Part shown: positions 25,777-35,129 of the stretch, one piece after another
How positions within the stretch are numbered: the first letter of the stretch is position 1
Layout: the number at the start of each line of letters is the position of its first letter
Origin: Alistipes sp.
GTDB taxonomy: Bacteria; Bacteroidota; Bacteroidia; Bacteroidales; Rikenellaceae
Direction: 5' to 3'
DNA length: 64,000 nucleotides
NCBI GenBank assembly: GCA_017936685.1
Contig: JAGBFA010000007.1
Location: 124,001-188,000 of the forward strand
Position numbers and translations under genes: made by a program
The notes under the pieces: model-generated
Told to the model about the DNA's origin: nothing
Databases searched by the model: none
What the model saw: the letters and a program-made list of their open reading frames with translations, nothing else

Positions 25777-26484
25777 TTATTGTGTGACAAGCGTTCCTAT
25801 GCGTTCGCCCGAAAGCACGCGTTCGAGATTACCCTCGGTATCCATGTCGAAGACAATGATATTCAGTCCGTTTTCGCGGCACAGCGTGAATGCGGTCTGA
25901 TCCATCACCTTCAATCGGCGCGCGAGTACCTCGTCGAATGTGATGCGGTCGAAACGCTCGGCCGACGGATCCTTCTCGGGGTCGGCCGTGTATATGCCGT
26001 CGACACGCGTCCCCTTGAACATCACCTCGGCCTCGATCTCTATGCCTCGCAAAGCCGATGCCGTATCGGTAGAAAAATAGGGATTCGACGTGCCGCCGCC
26101 GATGATGACCACGTAGCCGGCTTCGAGCAGCTCCAATGCGCGTGCCTTGGAGTAGTACTCGCCTATGGGCTCCATACGAATGGAGGTCAGCACCTTGCAC
26201 TTCACGCCGGCACTCTCCAAGGCCGACTGCAACGCCAGCGAGTTGATGATGGTGGCCAGCATGCCCATCTGGTCGCCCTTGACACGGTCGAAGCCGCGTC
26301 CGGCACCCTGCAAGCCGCGGAAGATGTTGCCGCCGCCGATGACGATACCTATCTGCACGCCCGTCGCGACAGCCGCGCGTATCTGTCGGGCATACGAATC
26401 GAGCACCTCGACCGAGAGTCCGAAGCCTTGCGAGCCTTGAAGCGACTCGCCGCTGAGTTTGAGTAAAATTCTATGGTATTGCAT
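25777..26484 (-). CDS. pyrH: UMP kinase
   Basis: A 235-residue hexameric amino-acid-kinase-fold enzyme that phosphorylates UMP to UDP. Motifs: RILLKLSGESLQG at the start, GIVIGGGNIFRG, GDQMGMLATIINSLALQ, NPYFSTDTASALRGIEI and GTRVDGIYTADPEKDPSA. Length is standard. Head of the pyrH-tlpA-frr operon and divergent from dxs across a 171-nt gap. Confidence 0.97.
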   Translation of the reverse strand: MQYHRILLKLSGESLQGSQGFGLSVEVLDSYARQIRAAVATGVQIGIVIGGGNIFRGLQGAGRGFDRVKGDQMGMLATIINSLALQSALESAGVKCKVLTSIRMEPIGEYYSKARALELLEAGYVVIIGGGTSNPYFSTDTASALRGIEIEAEVMFKGTRVDGIYTADPEKDPSAERFDRITFDEVLARRLKVMDQTAFTLCRENGLNIIVFDMDTEGNLERVLSGERIGTLVTQ

Positions 26485-26616
26485 AACTGTTTACACTATT
26501 CAACGCGAAGATACAAAAAATTCGCGAGATAGGATCGATTATCCGTCATTTGGCAAAATTATTATTGTCGCCATACAGATGATAGGGATAATTACGCCGG
26601 GCAAAATGCAAATGGA

Positions 26617-26648
26617 TTTGCTTTTGCGCTCACTTATTATTATCTTTG
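26617..26648 (+). promoter_or_regulatory. Promoter of dxs (leaves almost no 5' UTR)
   Basis: TATCTTTG (26641-26648) with TTTG (26617-26620) 20 nt upstream, a full consensus match. The G of the -7 box is only 7 nt before the dxs ATG, so the mRNA is predicted to be leaderless or nearly so. Confidence 0.75.
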
Positions 26649-26655
26649 TAGACTC

Positions 26656-28527
26656 ATGTCACACGTCAAGTATAAATATCTGTACGAAGTAGAGACGCCG
26701 GCCGACCTGAAACGTTTGTCGATCGACGAGCTGAAGCTGTATTGTGCCGAGCTGAGACAATATATTATAGAGTGCTGCTCGCGCAACCCGGGACACCTGG
26801 CATCGAGTCTGGGCGTGGTGGAGCTGACCGTTGCGCTGCACTACGTCTACGACACGCCCGAGGACAAGTTAGTGTGGGACGTGGGACATCAGGCATACGC
26901 GCACAAGATCATCACCGCACGCCGCGAAGCATTCATGAAGAACCGCTGCATGGGCGGCATCAGCGGCTTCCCACGCATGGCCGAAAGCGAGTACGACGCA
27001 TTCGGCGCAGGACACTCGTCGGTGAGCATCTCGGCCGCATTCGGCATGGCCAAGGCCGCCGAGTTGCAGGGCATACGGCGCAACGTGGTGGCCATCATCG
27101 GCGACGGAGCCATGACCGGCGGACTGGCATTCGAGGGTCTGAACAATGCCGGAGCCAGCCCGAACACCAATATCTTGGTCATTCTCAACGACAACCACAT
27201 GGCCATCGACAAGGCCACGGGAGCCTTGGAGCGTTATTTGGTGCGAGTATCGACATCGTCGGCATACAACCGTTTCAAAAACAGGCTGTGGCGCATACTG
27301 GGCAAGCTGCCGCCCGTGTTGCGCATGATGCAGAAGGCGGGCAATGCCGTCAAGCAGGGGCTGTTGCAGAACAGCAACCTGTTCGAGAGCCTCAACTTCC
27401 GCTACTTCGGCCACGTCGACGGCCACGACATAGCCGAACTGGTGCGCACGCTGCGCAACCTCAAACGCATAAAGGGTCCCAAGCTGCTGCACATACAGAC
27501 CGTCAAGGGCAAGGGCTACACTCCGGCCGAGAGCGACCAGCCGACATGGCACGCCCCCGGCAAATTCAACCCCGACACGGGAGAGCGTCTGCGCTCGCAG
27601 GGCGGTGCAGACCGCTATCAGGACGTATTCGGGCAGACGCTTCTCGAACTCGCACGCGCCGACCGGCGCATCGTGGGCATCACGCCCGCCATGCCGTCGG
27701 GGTGCTCGATGAACATCTTGATGCGCGAGATACCCGAACGCTGCTTCGACGTGGGCATAGCCGAGGGGCACGCCGTAACCTTCTCGGCCGGTCTGGCCGC
27801 GGCAGGCATGCGCCCGTTCTGCAACATCTATTCGTCGTTCATGCAACGCGCCTACGATAATGTCATTCACGACGTTGCGCTGCAACGGCTACCCGTGGTG
27901 ATGTGCATCGACCGCGGCGGTCTTGTGGGCGAGGACGGAGCCACCCATCACGGAGCCTTCGATCTGGCCTACTTCGGCTGCATACCCAATCTGACTGTCG
28001 CCGCCCCGCGCAACGAGTGGGAGCTGCGCCAGATGATGTACACCGCCGCCCGCACCGACTCCCCCACCGTCATACGCTATCCGCGAGGCACGGGCGAGGG
28101 CGCAGAGTGGCGCGATACGCCGTTCGAAGAGCTGACTGTCGGGCGCGGCGAGGTGCTGCGCGAGGGTGACGAGGTGGCTATCGTGGCCGTCGGCACCACA
28201 TGCGGCAAGGCACTGCGCGCGGCTGAAGCGAGCCGTCACAGCGTGGCCGTGTACTCGCTGCGATACGTCAAGCCGCTCGACGAGGAGCTGATCACATCGA
28301 TAGGCCGCCGCTTCAAACGCATCATCACCGTCGAGGACGGCGTGATACGGGGCGGTGCAGGCGAGGCCGTCGTGACACTGCTGGCACGCGAGGGGCTGCA
28401 CCCCGAGATACAGATGCTCGGCATTGACGACCGCTTCGTCGAGCACGGCACACCCGCCCAGCTCTACGCCCTCTGCGGCTACGACGAACAGGGCATCACC
28501 GCCGCCATCGACCGGTTCTTCGAATAA
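26656..28527 (+). CDS. dxs: 1-deoxy-D-xylulose-5-phosphate synthase
   Basis: A 623-residue TPP enzyme, first step of the MEP isoprenoid pathway, condensing pyruvate and glyceraldehyde 3-phosphate. Motifs: HLASSLGVVELTVALHYVYD, WDVGHQAYAHKI, GAGHSSVSISAAFGMAKA, GDGAMTGGLAFEGLNNAG (TPP site), ILNDNHMAID, then the pyrimidine domain with FDVGIAEGHAVTFSAGLA, DRGGLVGEDGATHHGAFD and YPRGTG. The ATG at 26656 is the only start close to the conserved N-terminus and fits the promoter just upstream. Followed by a perfect hairpin shared with the convergent restriction operon. Confidence 0.97.
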   Translation: MSHVKYKYLYEVETPADLKRLSIDELKLYCAELRQYIIECCSRNPGHLASSLGVVELTVALHYVYDTPEDKLVWDVGHQAYAHKIITARREAFMKNRCMGGISGFPRMAESEYDAFGAGHSSVSISAAFGMAKAAELQGIRRNVVAIIGDGAMTGGLAFEGLNNAGASPNTNILVILNDNHMAIDKATGALERYLVRVSTSSAYNRFKNRLWRILGKLPPVLRMMQKAGNAVKQGLLQNSNLFESLNFRYFGHVDGHDIAELVRTLRNLKRIKGPKLLHIQTVKGKGYTPAESDQPTWHAPGKFNPDTGERLRSQGGADRYQDVFGQTLLELARADRRIVGITPAMPSGCSMNILMREIPERCFDVGIAEGHAVTFSAGLAAAGMRPFCNIYSSFMQRAYDNVIHDVALQRLPVVMCIDRGGLVGEDGATHHGAFDLAYFGCIPNLTVAAPRNEWELRQMMYTAARTDSPTVIRYPRGTGEGAEWRDTPFEELTVGRGEVLREGDEVAIVAVGTTCGKALRAAEASRHSVAVYSLRYVKPLDEELITSIGRRFKRIITVEDGVIRGGAGEAVVTLLAREGLHPEIQMLGIDDRFVEHGTPAQLYALCGYDEQGITAAIDRFFE

Positions 28528-28571
28528 CCTCCGACCACCGGCAAGGCCGTCTCCATCGTCACAGAAAAACA

Positions 28572-28602
28572 ACCCTCCCGAATCGCAACGATTCGGGAGG
28601 GT
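28572..28602. terminator. Bidirectional terminator between dxs and res
   Basis: Perfect 14-bp stem (28572-28585 with 28589-28602), loop CAA, with T-rich flank on the plus side and AAAAAC on the other; placed between convergent genes. Confidence 0.85.
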
Positions 28603-28658
28603 CATTTATTAAAAAAATGTTATCCACGAAACAGATAATTTGCAGATTATCTCATCAA

Positions 28659-31304
28659 CTATTTTCTCAAACCAGTTAAGCTTTTAACCACTTGATAATC
28701 CAAATCAGTGAATAAGCGAAAATGAGCCATGCCGCATTTGATCTTGGCTTGCTCTTCTGGACGCAACTTTGACATATCGACCGTTGATGTGCCGGTATCT
28801 TTTGTCTCTACAACAAAATATATCTTTCTATCATCTTCGAATACGACAGCCCAATCCGGATTGTAATTGCCTATTGGAGTCGGTATCTTAAACCAACCTG
28901 GTAATTTGAAATAAAATTCTACTTGGTCACTTGATTCGCAATCTTTGGCAAACTGATTCTCAACAGCAGAATCCAGCGGAATGAAGTTATCGTAAATTGT
29001 CTTATCCTTTCTCAACACCTTAAATGTATCTTCGTTCTTGTAGGTCTCCCAATCCTCAAACAGTCTCATTTCATAGGTAGAATCACCCAATCGGCGATAT
29101 TCAATGCCGTCAATCATCAGTTTGTAAAGTTCACGTTTGATGGAAGCAATCACCAAATCCATAAACAACTGCGGATTGACAGCCAAATCATCTATACGTC
29201 CGGATTCAGTGATAATGCGCATTATCGTACTGCGTGTCAACTCCGTATGCCGCTGGATATATCCGAGTAGATCGGGGATTACATAATCCGATTGCGAGAT
29301 CGATATCCGATCACCTTTATAATGAGCAGCTATGCCAGAACCGGTAATTACAACTTCGTTTTTAATCGAATGAACCGAAGGTTTTTCAATCTTGGGCAAG
29401 TCTCTAATTGCCCGACCTGCATTTCGGATCAGTTCTTCTGTATTGTATTTGACACGATAGGTCGTTCTGGCTTTCAATTTCTCCCAAATAGCAATGAATC
29501 GAGAATCGGTTTCAAATCCCTTGCGATAAGTAACGGCAATCCTGTCTCGTTTGGGTTTGACTCGGTTACCAAAATCAACGCCACAGTCCTCTCTTAGCTC
29601 ATTCTGCAAAGCCTTCGCAAAGTCGTTGTAGGCTTCATTGGCCACCACAGTCAGACGATTGATATTTTTATCATAGATTCTCGTACCATTCTGATTGACA
29701 GCCAATCGCAGACCTCGTCCGATCTCCTGGCGTTTCTTCATTTCGGATTTGGTCTCGTTCAGCGTACATATCTGAAAGACATTCGGATTATCCCAACCTT
29801 CGCGCAAAGCCGTATGGGAGAAAATAAAACGCAGGGGATTGTCGATATCCAACAACATCTCCTTATCTTTCATTATCAAATTATAAGTGCTATCGTCAGC
29901 CTGCGTCTCACCCGATGTATCTTTCAACTGTCCTTTTTTATCTTGCGAAAAATAGCCGTTATGTATCTTCTCTATTGGGTATTTGTTCAATGACTGATAT
30001 ATTGGCTTTGCAATCAACTCATTATATATATCCTCGAACCACACGGCAAATTTACCTTTGACAGACACTCCCTGAGCATCGTATGAGCGGTAATTCGCCA
30101 CATGGTCAATAAAAAAGAGCGACAGCACTTTTATTCCCTGTTTATTCAGCTTTAACTCTTTGCTGAGATGTTCCTCTATCGTGCGACGAATCTGGAATTT
30201 CATTATTTCGTCGTTTTGACCGCCCTGTTGCTGACCTTGGTAAATGACATCGTTATTGGAAAATGAAACGTAGCCGTTCGACGCATCTATGCCTTCGACA
30301 ATGTAACCTTCACGATATATCTCCCGATTATTGGACAAGTTATACAAATCATCTCCAACTTTTACTGTAACGCTTTTACGCTTGACTCCGTCTTTGCCGT
30401 TTACATCAATATTAATTTTTGCTGTAATTTTCGTTTTCGCAGCAGTAATTGCAGTAAGTTCTACAAATGCACCATTTTGAGAATTCTCTTCCAGCACAGA
30501 GTCTACTTCAATCTGTTTGACTAATCCCATGTCATATGCCTTTATGGGATTTAGGCTGTATATCAGATTGTAGCGATTGCGATGCGTAGCCGAATAACGA
30601 AGAGTGCATAACGGATTGAGATTGGCTATGGCTGCCGACCGCTTCTCGGACTCCATATTCTGCGGTTCGTCCACAATAACGATAGGACATGTCGATTGGA
30701 TAAATTTTATCGGCTCCTGTCCGTTGAGTTTGTCATTGGGCTTATTGATGACATTTTCGTCCTTGGCAAAGGCATCGATATTGATAACAAGAATCTCGAT
30801 ATTATCGCTCGTAGCAAACCCTCGCAACAGAGAAATTCGGTTGCGATCATATACTTTGTAATTGACGGGGATATTGTCGTACAGAGTTTGGAAATGGTCG
30901 TGTGTAATTTGCAGATTCTTCAATACTCCTTCACGAATCGGCACGGAGGGAACGACTATGACAAATTTTTTGAATCCATACTTGCTGTTCAATTCATAGA
31001 TCGTGCGCAGGTAGGCATAGGTTTTACCTGTTCCGGTCTCCATCTCGACAGAAAAGTGCATTCCTTCCAGCGATTCCGAGACGGCAACTTCATTCTGCTC
31101 TTGAACCTTTTGCAGATTGGCAAGTATCTGCTCATCGGTAAGCGCAAGATGATTGCCGACTCCGTCTATGAAATCGAATTGACCGTCTTCGCGCATACCA
31201 TAGCGATAATCAGAATTTTCGAGAGCCTGCCCCTCAAACAGCCCTACAACCGCACCGATAGCCTCCTGCTGGTACTCTAAGTTGGGTTCAAAAGTCAGTT
31301 TCAT
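28659..31304 (-). CDS. res: Type III restriction enzyme, helicase/endonuclease (Res) subunit
   Basis: An 881-residue protein. SF2 helicase: METGTGKT (88-95, motif I), DEPQ (212-215, motif II), then SATHRNRYNL and the second RecA domain with LRFIFSHTALREGWDNPNV and QEIGRGLRLAVNQ (motif VI). The C-terminal nuclease shows PD at 816-817 and ETK at 833-835, a PD-(D/E)xK site. Size and order match type III Res subunits, which cut DNA after ATP-driven communication between two unmethylated sites and need Mod. Last gene of a four-gene operon; its start overlaps the DUF4276 gene by 17 nt. Base composition is clearly more AT-rich than the surroundings, a sign of horizontal transfer. Confidence 0.93.
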   Translation of the reverse strand: MKLTFEPNLEYQQEAIGAVVGLFEGQALENSDYRYGMREDGQFDFIDGVGNHLALTDEQILANLQKVQEQNEVAVSESLEGMHFSVEMETGTGKTYAYLRTIYELNSKYGFKKFVIVVPSVPIREGVLKNLQITHDHFQTLYDNIPVNYKVYDRNRISLLRGFATSDNIEILVINIDAFAKDENVINKPNDKLNGQEPIKFIQSTCPIVIVDEPQNMESEKRSAAIANLNPLCTLRYSATHRNRYNLIYSLNPIKAYDMGLVKQIEVDSVLEENSQNGAFVELTAITAAKTKITAKINIDVNGKDGVKRKSVTVKVGDDLYNLSNNREIYREGYIVEGIDASNGYVSFSNNDVIYQGQQQGGQNDEIMKFQIRRTIEEHLSKELKLNKQGIKVLSLFFIDHVANYRSYDAQGVSVKGKFAVWFEDIYNELIAKPIYQSLNKYPIEKIHNGYFSQDKKGQLKDTSGETQADDSTYNLIMKDKEMLLDIDNPLRFIFSHTALREGWDNPNVFQICTLNETKSEMKKRQEIGRGLRLAVNQNGTRIYDKNINRLTVVANEAYNDFAKALQNELREDCGVDFGNRVKPKRDRIAVTYRKGFETDSRFIAIWEKLKARTTYRVKYNTEELIRNAGRAIRDLPKIEKPSVHSIKNEVVITGSGIAAHYKGDRISISQSDYVIPDLLGYIQRHTELTRSTIMRIITESGRIDDLAVNPQLFMDLVIASIKRELYKLMIDGIEYRRLGDSTYEMRLFEDWETYKNEDTFKVLRKDKTIYDNFIPLDSAVENQFAKDCESSDQVEFYFKLPGWFKIPTPIGNYNPDWAVVFEDDRKIYFVVETKDTGTSTVDMSKLRPEEQAKIKCGMAHFRLFTDLDYQVVKSLTGLRK

Positions 31305-31965
31305 AGAGAGCGTCTTTCAGGTTTTCAATCCATTTACTAAATCGAGGGCATTTAGATAATACTGTATCTATCCCAATCTCTTTAATAATTTCTACTCCAT
31401 ATATTACTTTATCATATCCAGGAATCAATCTCTGTAAACGAACAGATGGCGCGGTATTGGGACCATTATTAATATTTTCAGGATTTGGATATCTATTAAT
31501 AACATCTTGCAAACCTCGATAATCAACTTCTGATCTTTCAAATAAGGCATCAATTCCCTCTATTGACGAAAAAATAAGTGCTTCGAATTCGTGGAGCTGG
31601 ATATATGGAATAAAATTATCAAACTGTCGGTTTTGCGCCTGCTCTATATCAATCTTTATTTGATTTTCAATAGCTTCAACTTGCTGGCCGTGTGATATAG
31701 CGGCATCAAATTGATTTGAGCCTGGAAAATCGGATGGCAAACGATAGAAATCAAGCATAGTGGTCACTACAACATCTGCTTCATATATGGTCTGAATAAT
31801 ATCTTGTTTGATATACGAATATTTAGAAAGCCCTCCGTTAGAATGTTTTGTTTTAAAACACTGGATACAATTGTAAATTCCCAATGAATTGAAATAGGGA
31901 ATCAGAATATTATTAACGAAACTTTCTTCGGTTTCTCCTTCGGCAATAACTACCAATCTTTTCAT
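31288..31965 (-). CDS. DUF4276 family protein, TOPRIM-like, partner of the adjacent ATPase
   Basis: A 225-residue protein beginning MKRLVVIAEGETEESFVNNI. The E-G-x-T-E motif and the later VVVTTMLDFYRLPSDFPG match DUF4276; the pattern (Glu on the first strand, Asp on a later one) resembles TOPRIM nuclease folds, though activity is not shown here. Its ATG overlaps the stop of the ATPase gene by 4 nt, strong evidence that the two are made together. ATPase plus TOPRIM-like pairs occur in phage-defence systems such as AbiL/RloAB and PARIS (family knowledge); DUF4276 itself is distinct from their RloB and DUF4435 domains. Function here is inferred. Confidence 0.78.
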   Translation of the reverse strand: MKRLVVIAEGETEESFVNNILIPYFNSLGIYNCIQCFKTKHSNGGLSKYSYIKQDIIQTIYEADVVVTTMLDFYRLPSDFPGSNQFDAAISHGQQVEAIENQIKIDIEQAQNRQFDNFIPYIQLHEFEALIFSSIEGIDALFERSEVDYRGLQDVINRYPNPENINNGPNTAPSVRLQRLIPGYDKVIYGVEIIKEIGIDTVLSKCPRFSKWIENLKDALYETDF

Positions 31966-33026
31966 AACATTGTAGGCTGTCCGTTAATTACACTTTTCGT
32001 CCATAGTTCCCCTATGGAATAATTTTCAAGCCAGCTTTCCAACGTTTTTTTATCAAGCCGATTGAAAACCGATTGGCCATCTTTTCGATCAACCGTTATA
32101 ATATCATCCGCATCAAATTGATTAATTAAATTGACAGACTGTGTCGAAATAATCATTTGACACCCACGTGCAGCTGCCGATTTAATCATACCGGCCAATT
32201 TCGTTATGGCAACGGGGTGCAACCCTAATTCGGGCTCGTCGATGATGATCACTTTTGGCAATTCGGGTTGCAATAATAATGTTGCTATCGCTATGAACCG
32301 GATACTCCCATCCGATAAATCGTTCGCAGCAAAGTATTTGTCGGGATTTTCAATATCATTCCATACAAGTTCTATCTTATTATCCAATTCCTGCGGAGCC
32401 AAATCGAATCGTTCAAAATATGGCATTACGGATTGAATAACCAATTCTATTCGCTTTAAAGTTTTCGGGTATTTCTGTTGCAGCAAATACAAATAGGCCG
32501 GTAGATTCCTGCCATCTTCTTTTAATATTCTATTGTCATTGACATCCGCAGCAGAGCGGAGCGGTGCACCCTTGCTCGTATCATGGAAATGATATATTTT
32601 ATAGCTTTGTAAATACTCTCGCAACCATTGGTTCCTGATAGTATCCGAGTTTTTTATGCAACTTTCATTTATATTCCTCATTCCATACCCATTTCTACGA
32701 GGCTTGTAATGGCTCATCTCTTCTGCTATAAACAGACTTCCATCATCACGAGGCTGGAGAGTAAAAGAATATGAATTTAGAGCAAATCGCAAATAACCAT
32801 ATAGCTCCTTTGTATATTTTACGCCATAATGCAATAGATTCTCTGCACGATTCTGCATCGTGTAATTTTGCAAACGTTGCTCATAGATATTATTAACTAA
32901 CCGGAAAAACGATATAAAATTTGTTTTACCTACACCATTCGCTCCTATCAAAATGTTAATAGGTTTTAATTCAAGCGATAAATCTTTTATAGATTTATAG
33001 CCCTTTATTTTAATCTCATTTAACAT
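31962..33026 (-). CDS. OLD/RecF-like AAA ATPase inside the type III R-M operon
   Basis: A 354-residue ABC-class ATPase of the AAA_15/AAA_21 group. Starts MLNEIKIKGYKSIKDLSLEL, Walker A GANGVGKT (28-35), Q-loop region near 60, ABC-type signature LSDGS (237-241), Walker B with D-loop IIIDEPELGLH (261-270), and the H-loop-like MIISTQS. No fused TOPRIM domain; the DUF4276 protein encoded immediately downstream probably supplies it. The gene begins 3 nt after the mod stop codon. Likely a sensor or effector ATPase of a defence module co-expressed with the restriction system (inference). Confidence 0.85.
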   Translation of the reverse strand: MLNEIKIKGYKSIKDLSLELKPINILIGANGVGKTNFISFFRLVNNIYEQRLQNYTMQNRAENLLHYGVKYTKELYGYLRFALNSYSFTLQPRDDGSLFIAEEMSHYKPRRNGYGMRNINESCIKNSDTIRNQWLREYLQSYKIYHFHDTSKGAPLRSAADVNDNRILKEDGRNLPAYLYLLQQKYPKTLKRIELVIQSVMPYFERFDLAPQELDNKIELVWNDIENPDKYFAANDLSDGSIRFIAIATLLLQPELPKVIIIDEPELGLHPVAITKLAGMIKSAAARGCQMIISTQSVNLINQFDADDIITVDRKDGQSVFNRLDKKTLESWLENYSIGELWTKSVINGQPTML

Positions 33027-33029
33027 ATC

Positions 33030-34937
33030 CTATATCGTTATAAAGATTATCCCTGCATCTTTCATTTGGAGGGCGGTATTGGTTTTCAATTGGTCGTTGC
33101 CTTCGAACAGGCGGTCGAGCGCAATGACCTTTTCGGGTTGGGCTGCCAGTACAGCGTCCACCGTCTCCTGTGTCGCCGATTCCAGCATCAATATCAACTC
33201 TCGTCCATTAATAGCATAATAGTCATTTTCATGTTCAATCGTACTATTCAAATCCTTGCCGCTTTTCAGCAATAGTTCATAAACCATATTGCTGACAGTG
33301 GCATTATCGGCAACAGGATCTATGAATTCCATTACCTGCTGCTGCCATACGTCTTTCTCTGAACTGCGAATCTTGCGCCATTGTTTGAAATTGCTATCGG
33401 CAATTTTGAATACCTTGAATCCCAAATCGGGGATCTTTGTCTGATGTGCACCGTCAAAATCCAACTGTCCGCTCTGTTTCTCCTGCTCGGCTTCTATCTC
33501 TGTACGAATCTTTGCACCGGCACGACGAATACGCTCTTTGGCTATATCTGCTATTGTCTTATATCCTGCTTTACCAGCTTCACTATTCTCATTACAAAGC
33601 TCCGGTAATTGCACGCAAATATATTTTCGATTACCACCGTCTTCATGATTCAACTCCATAATAGCTTGTGCTGTTGGTGCTGTACCTGCAAAAAAATCTA
33701 AAAAAAGACCTGTCGTCTCTTCGTTGTCAATTATAATAGATAATGCTCTCTTTATTAAAGATACTGGCTTGGGGAAATCAAAAAGCTTTCCACCCATTAA
33801 TGCCTCTAATTCCTTACTACCTTGGTCTGTAGTTCCAGTGTCTTCCTGTTTCCATAAATCTACGGGAACCATACCTCCCTCCATCTCTGATAAAAATTTT
33901 TTCAATCGAGGATATGTGTTCTCCCCATTCTTCCCCCAATATAATCTATTCTCTTTGATATGCTGTTCATACGTTGCTTTTTCATATTTCCAGGCATTTG
34001 TTGGGTGGACAATCTCTTTTTGGGTAAGTGGATTAAACAACGGATATGACAGATTGGGGCGTTGCTCTTTTGTCGCAGGATTAACATATGACACACTTGT
34101 CCAATCACCGCGAGGATCATTGTCTGGATTAGAATAAATTGAGTCTGCTTTCGCGCTTCTCGGTTCTTTGATGTTGTTTAGTATATCCGATTTCCGATAT
34201 ACTAAAATCCGTTCAGTTAGAGTCGTGAATGTTTTTGCGTTGTTACTTCGAGTAAAACGTTTTTCCCAAACGACCGACGATAAAAAATTCTCTTCCCCGA
34301 AAACCTCATTCAGCAACAATCGAAGATTGTGCACTTCATTGTCGTCAATAGAGATGAATATAACTCCATCTTCACGCAACAGCGACTTTGCCAGATAGAG
34401 GCGCGGCATCATCATATTGAGCCAGTTGCTGTGATACTGTCCGTTCTCCTTGCTATTTTTGCGGAACATTCCGTCGCGCAACATATATCCCTCATCGTCC
34501 TTGTCGCCTACACGACGCATATAATCCTCACGGGTTTCAGAGAAACGGTCGGGATAGATGAACGAATCATTACCTGTGTTGTACGGCGGATCGATGTATA
34601 TCATCTTTACCTTGCCGAAATAACTTTTCTGCAACACTTTCAACACCTCCATATTCTCACCCTCGATGAAGATATTTTGTGTGTTGTCGAAATCAACCGA
34701 CTCCTCGCTACACGGTACAAGCGTTGCAGCCGACGGCTCCTGCATCACTCGAAAGGCATCGCTCTTGCCTGCCCAATTCAGCCGATAACGTTCATCGGCA
34801 ATGTTCACATTTTCGCCCAATACGGCACGCAGTTTTTCCCAATCGATTTTACCTTCATCGAAAATTTCAGGCATAACCGATTGTAATATCTTGATACGTT
34901 CTTCCTTCGGAGTTTGAGACAATCCGTTCATAGTCAT
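33030..34937 (-). CDS. mod: Type III DNA methyltransferase (Mod), N6-adenine type
   Basis: A 635-residue beta-class methyltransferase: DPPY at 116-119 (motif IV, IYIDPPYNTGND) precedes the AdoMet-binding DFFAGT at 414-419 (motif I). The long region between them holds the target-recognition part. N-terminus LSQTPKEERIKILQSVMPEI is common in type III Mod proteins. Mod defines the recognition sequence and works with Res; alone it methylates the host DNA. First gene of the operon mod-ATPase-DUF4276-res. Alternative start two codons in (34931) is possible. No repeat tract for phase variation was noticed at the 5' end. Confidence 0.93.
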   Translation of the reverse strand: MTMNGLSQTPKEERIKILQSVMPEIFDEGKIDWEKLRAVLGENVNIADERYRLNWAGKSDAFRVMQEPSAATLVPCSEESVDFDNTQNIFIEGENMEVLKVLQKSYFGKVKMIYIDPPYNTGNDSFIYPDRFSETREDYMRRVGDKDDEGYMLRDGMFRKNSKENGQYHSNWLNMMMPRLYLAKSLLREDGVIFISIDDNEVHNLRLLLNEVFGEENFLSSVVWEKRFTRSNNAKTFTTLTERILVYRKSDILNNIKEPRSAKADSIYSNPDNDPRGDWTSVSYVNPATKEQRPNLSYPLFNPLTQKEIVHPTNAWKYEKATYEQHIKENRLYWGKNGENTYPRLKKFLSEMEGGMVPVDLWKQEDTGTTDQGSKELEALMGGKLFDFPKPVSLIKRALSIIIDNEETTGLFLDFFAGTAPTAQAIMELNHEDGGNRKYICVQLPELCNENSEAGKAGYKTIADIAKERIRRAGAKIRTEIEAEQEKQSGQLDFDGAHQTKIPDLGFKVFKIADSNFKQWRKIRSSEKDVWQQQVMEFIDPVADNATVSNMVYELLLKSGKDLNSTIEHENDYYAINGRELILMLESATQETVDAVLAAQPEKVIALDRLFEGNDQLKTNTALQMKDAGIIFITI

Positions 34938-34964
34938 AAATAAGCACTTCTTCCAATATTTTAC

Positions 34965-34993
34965 AAAAATACTAATTTTATGGACATGAGCAA
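34965..34993 (-). promoter_or_regulatory. Promoter of the type III R-M operon
   Basis: Minus strand TATTTTTG (34965-34972) fits TAnnTTTG; GTTG with TTG at 34991-34993 lies 18 nt upstream. Start codon 28 nt downstream. Confidence 0.6.
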
Positions 34994-35081
34994 CTATTGA
35001 ATGGCATATTTTTTCGGACTATCTAACGAATACAATCGAGCTAACGGCGAAGATTTGTAAGACCGTTTAATACTATGCAAA

Positions 35082-35107
35082 GAGCTGCCGGGAATATCCG
35101 GCAGCTC
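35082..35107. terminator. Hairpin downstream of the VOC protein gene
   Basis: 10-bp stem GAGCTGCCGG/CCGGCAGCTC, followed on the plus side by TATTTTTA. Lies 23 nt past the minus-strand VOC stop at 35130. Confidence 0.6.
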
Positions 35108-35129
35108 CTATTTTTAGCAATATTGCACA

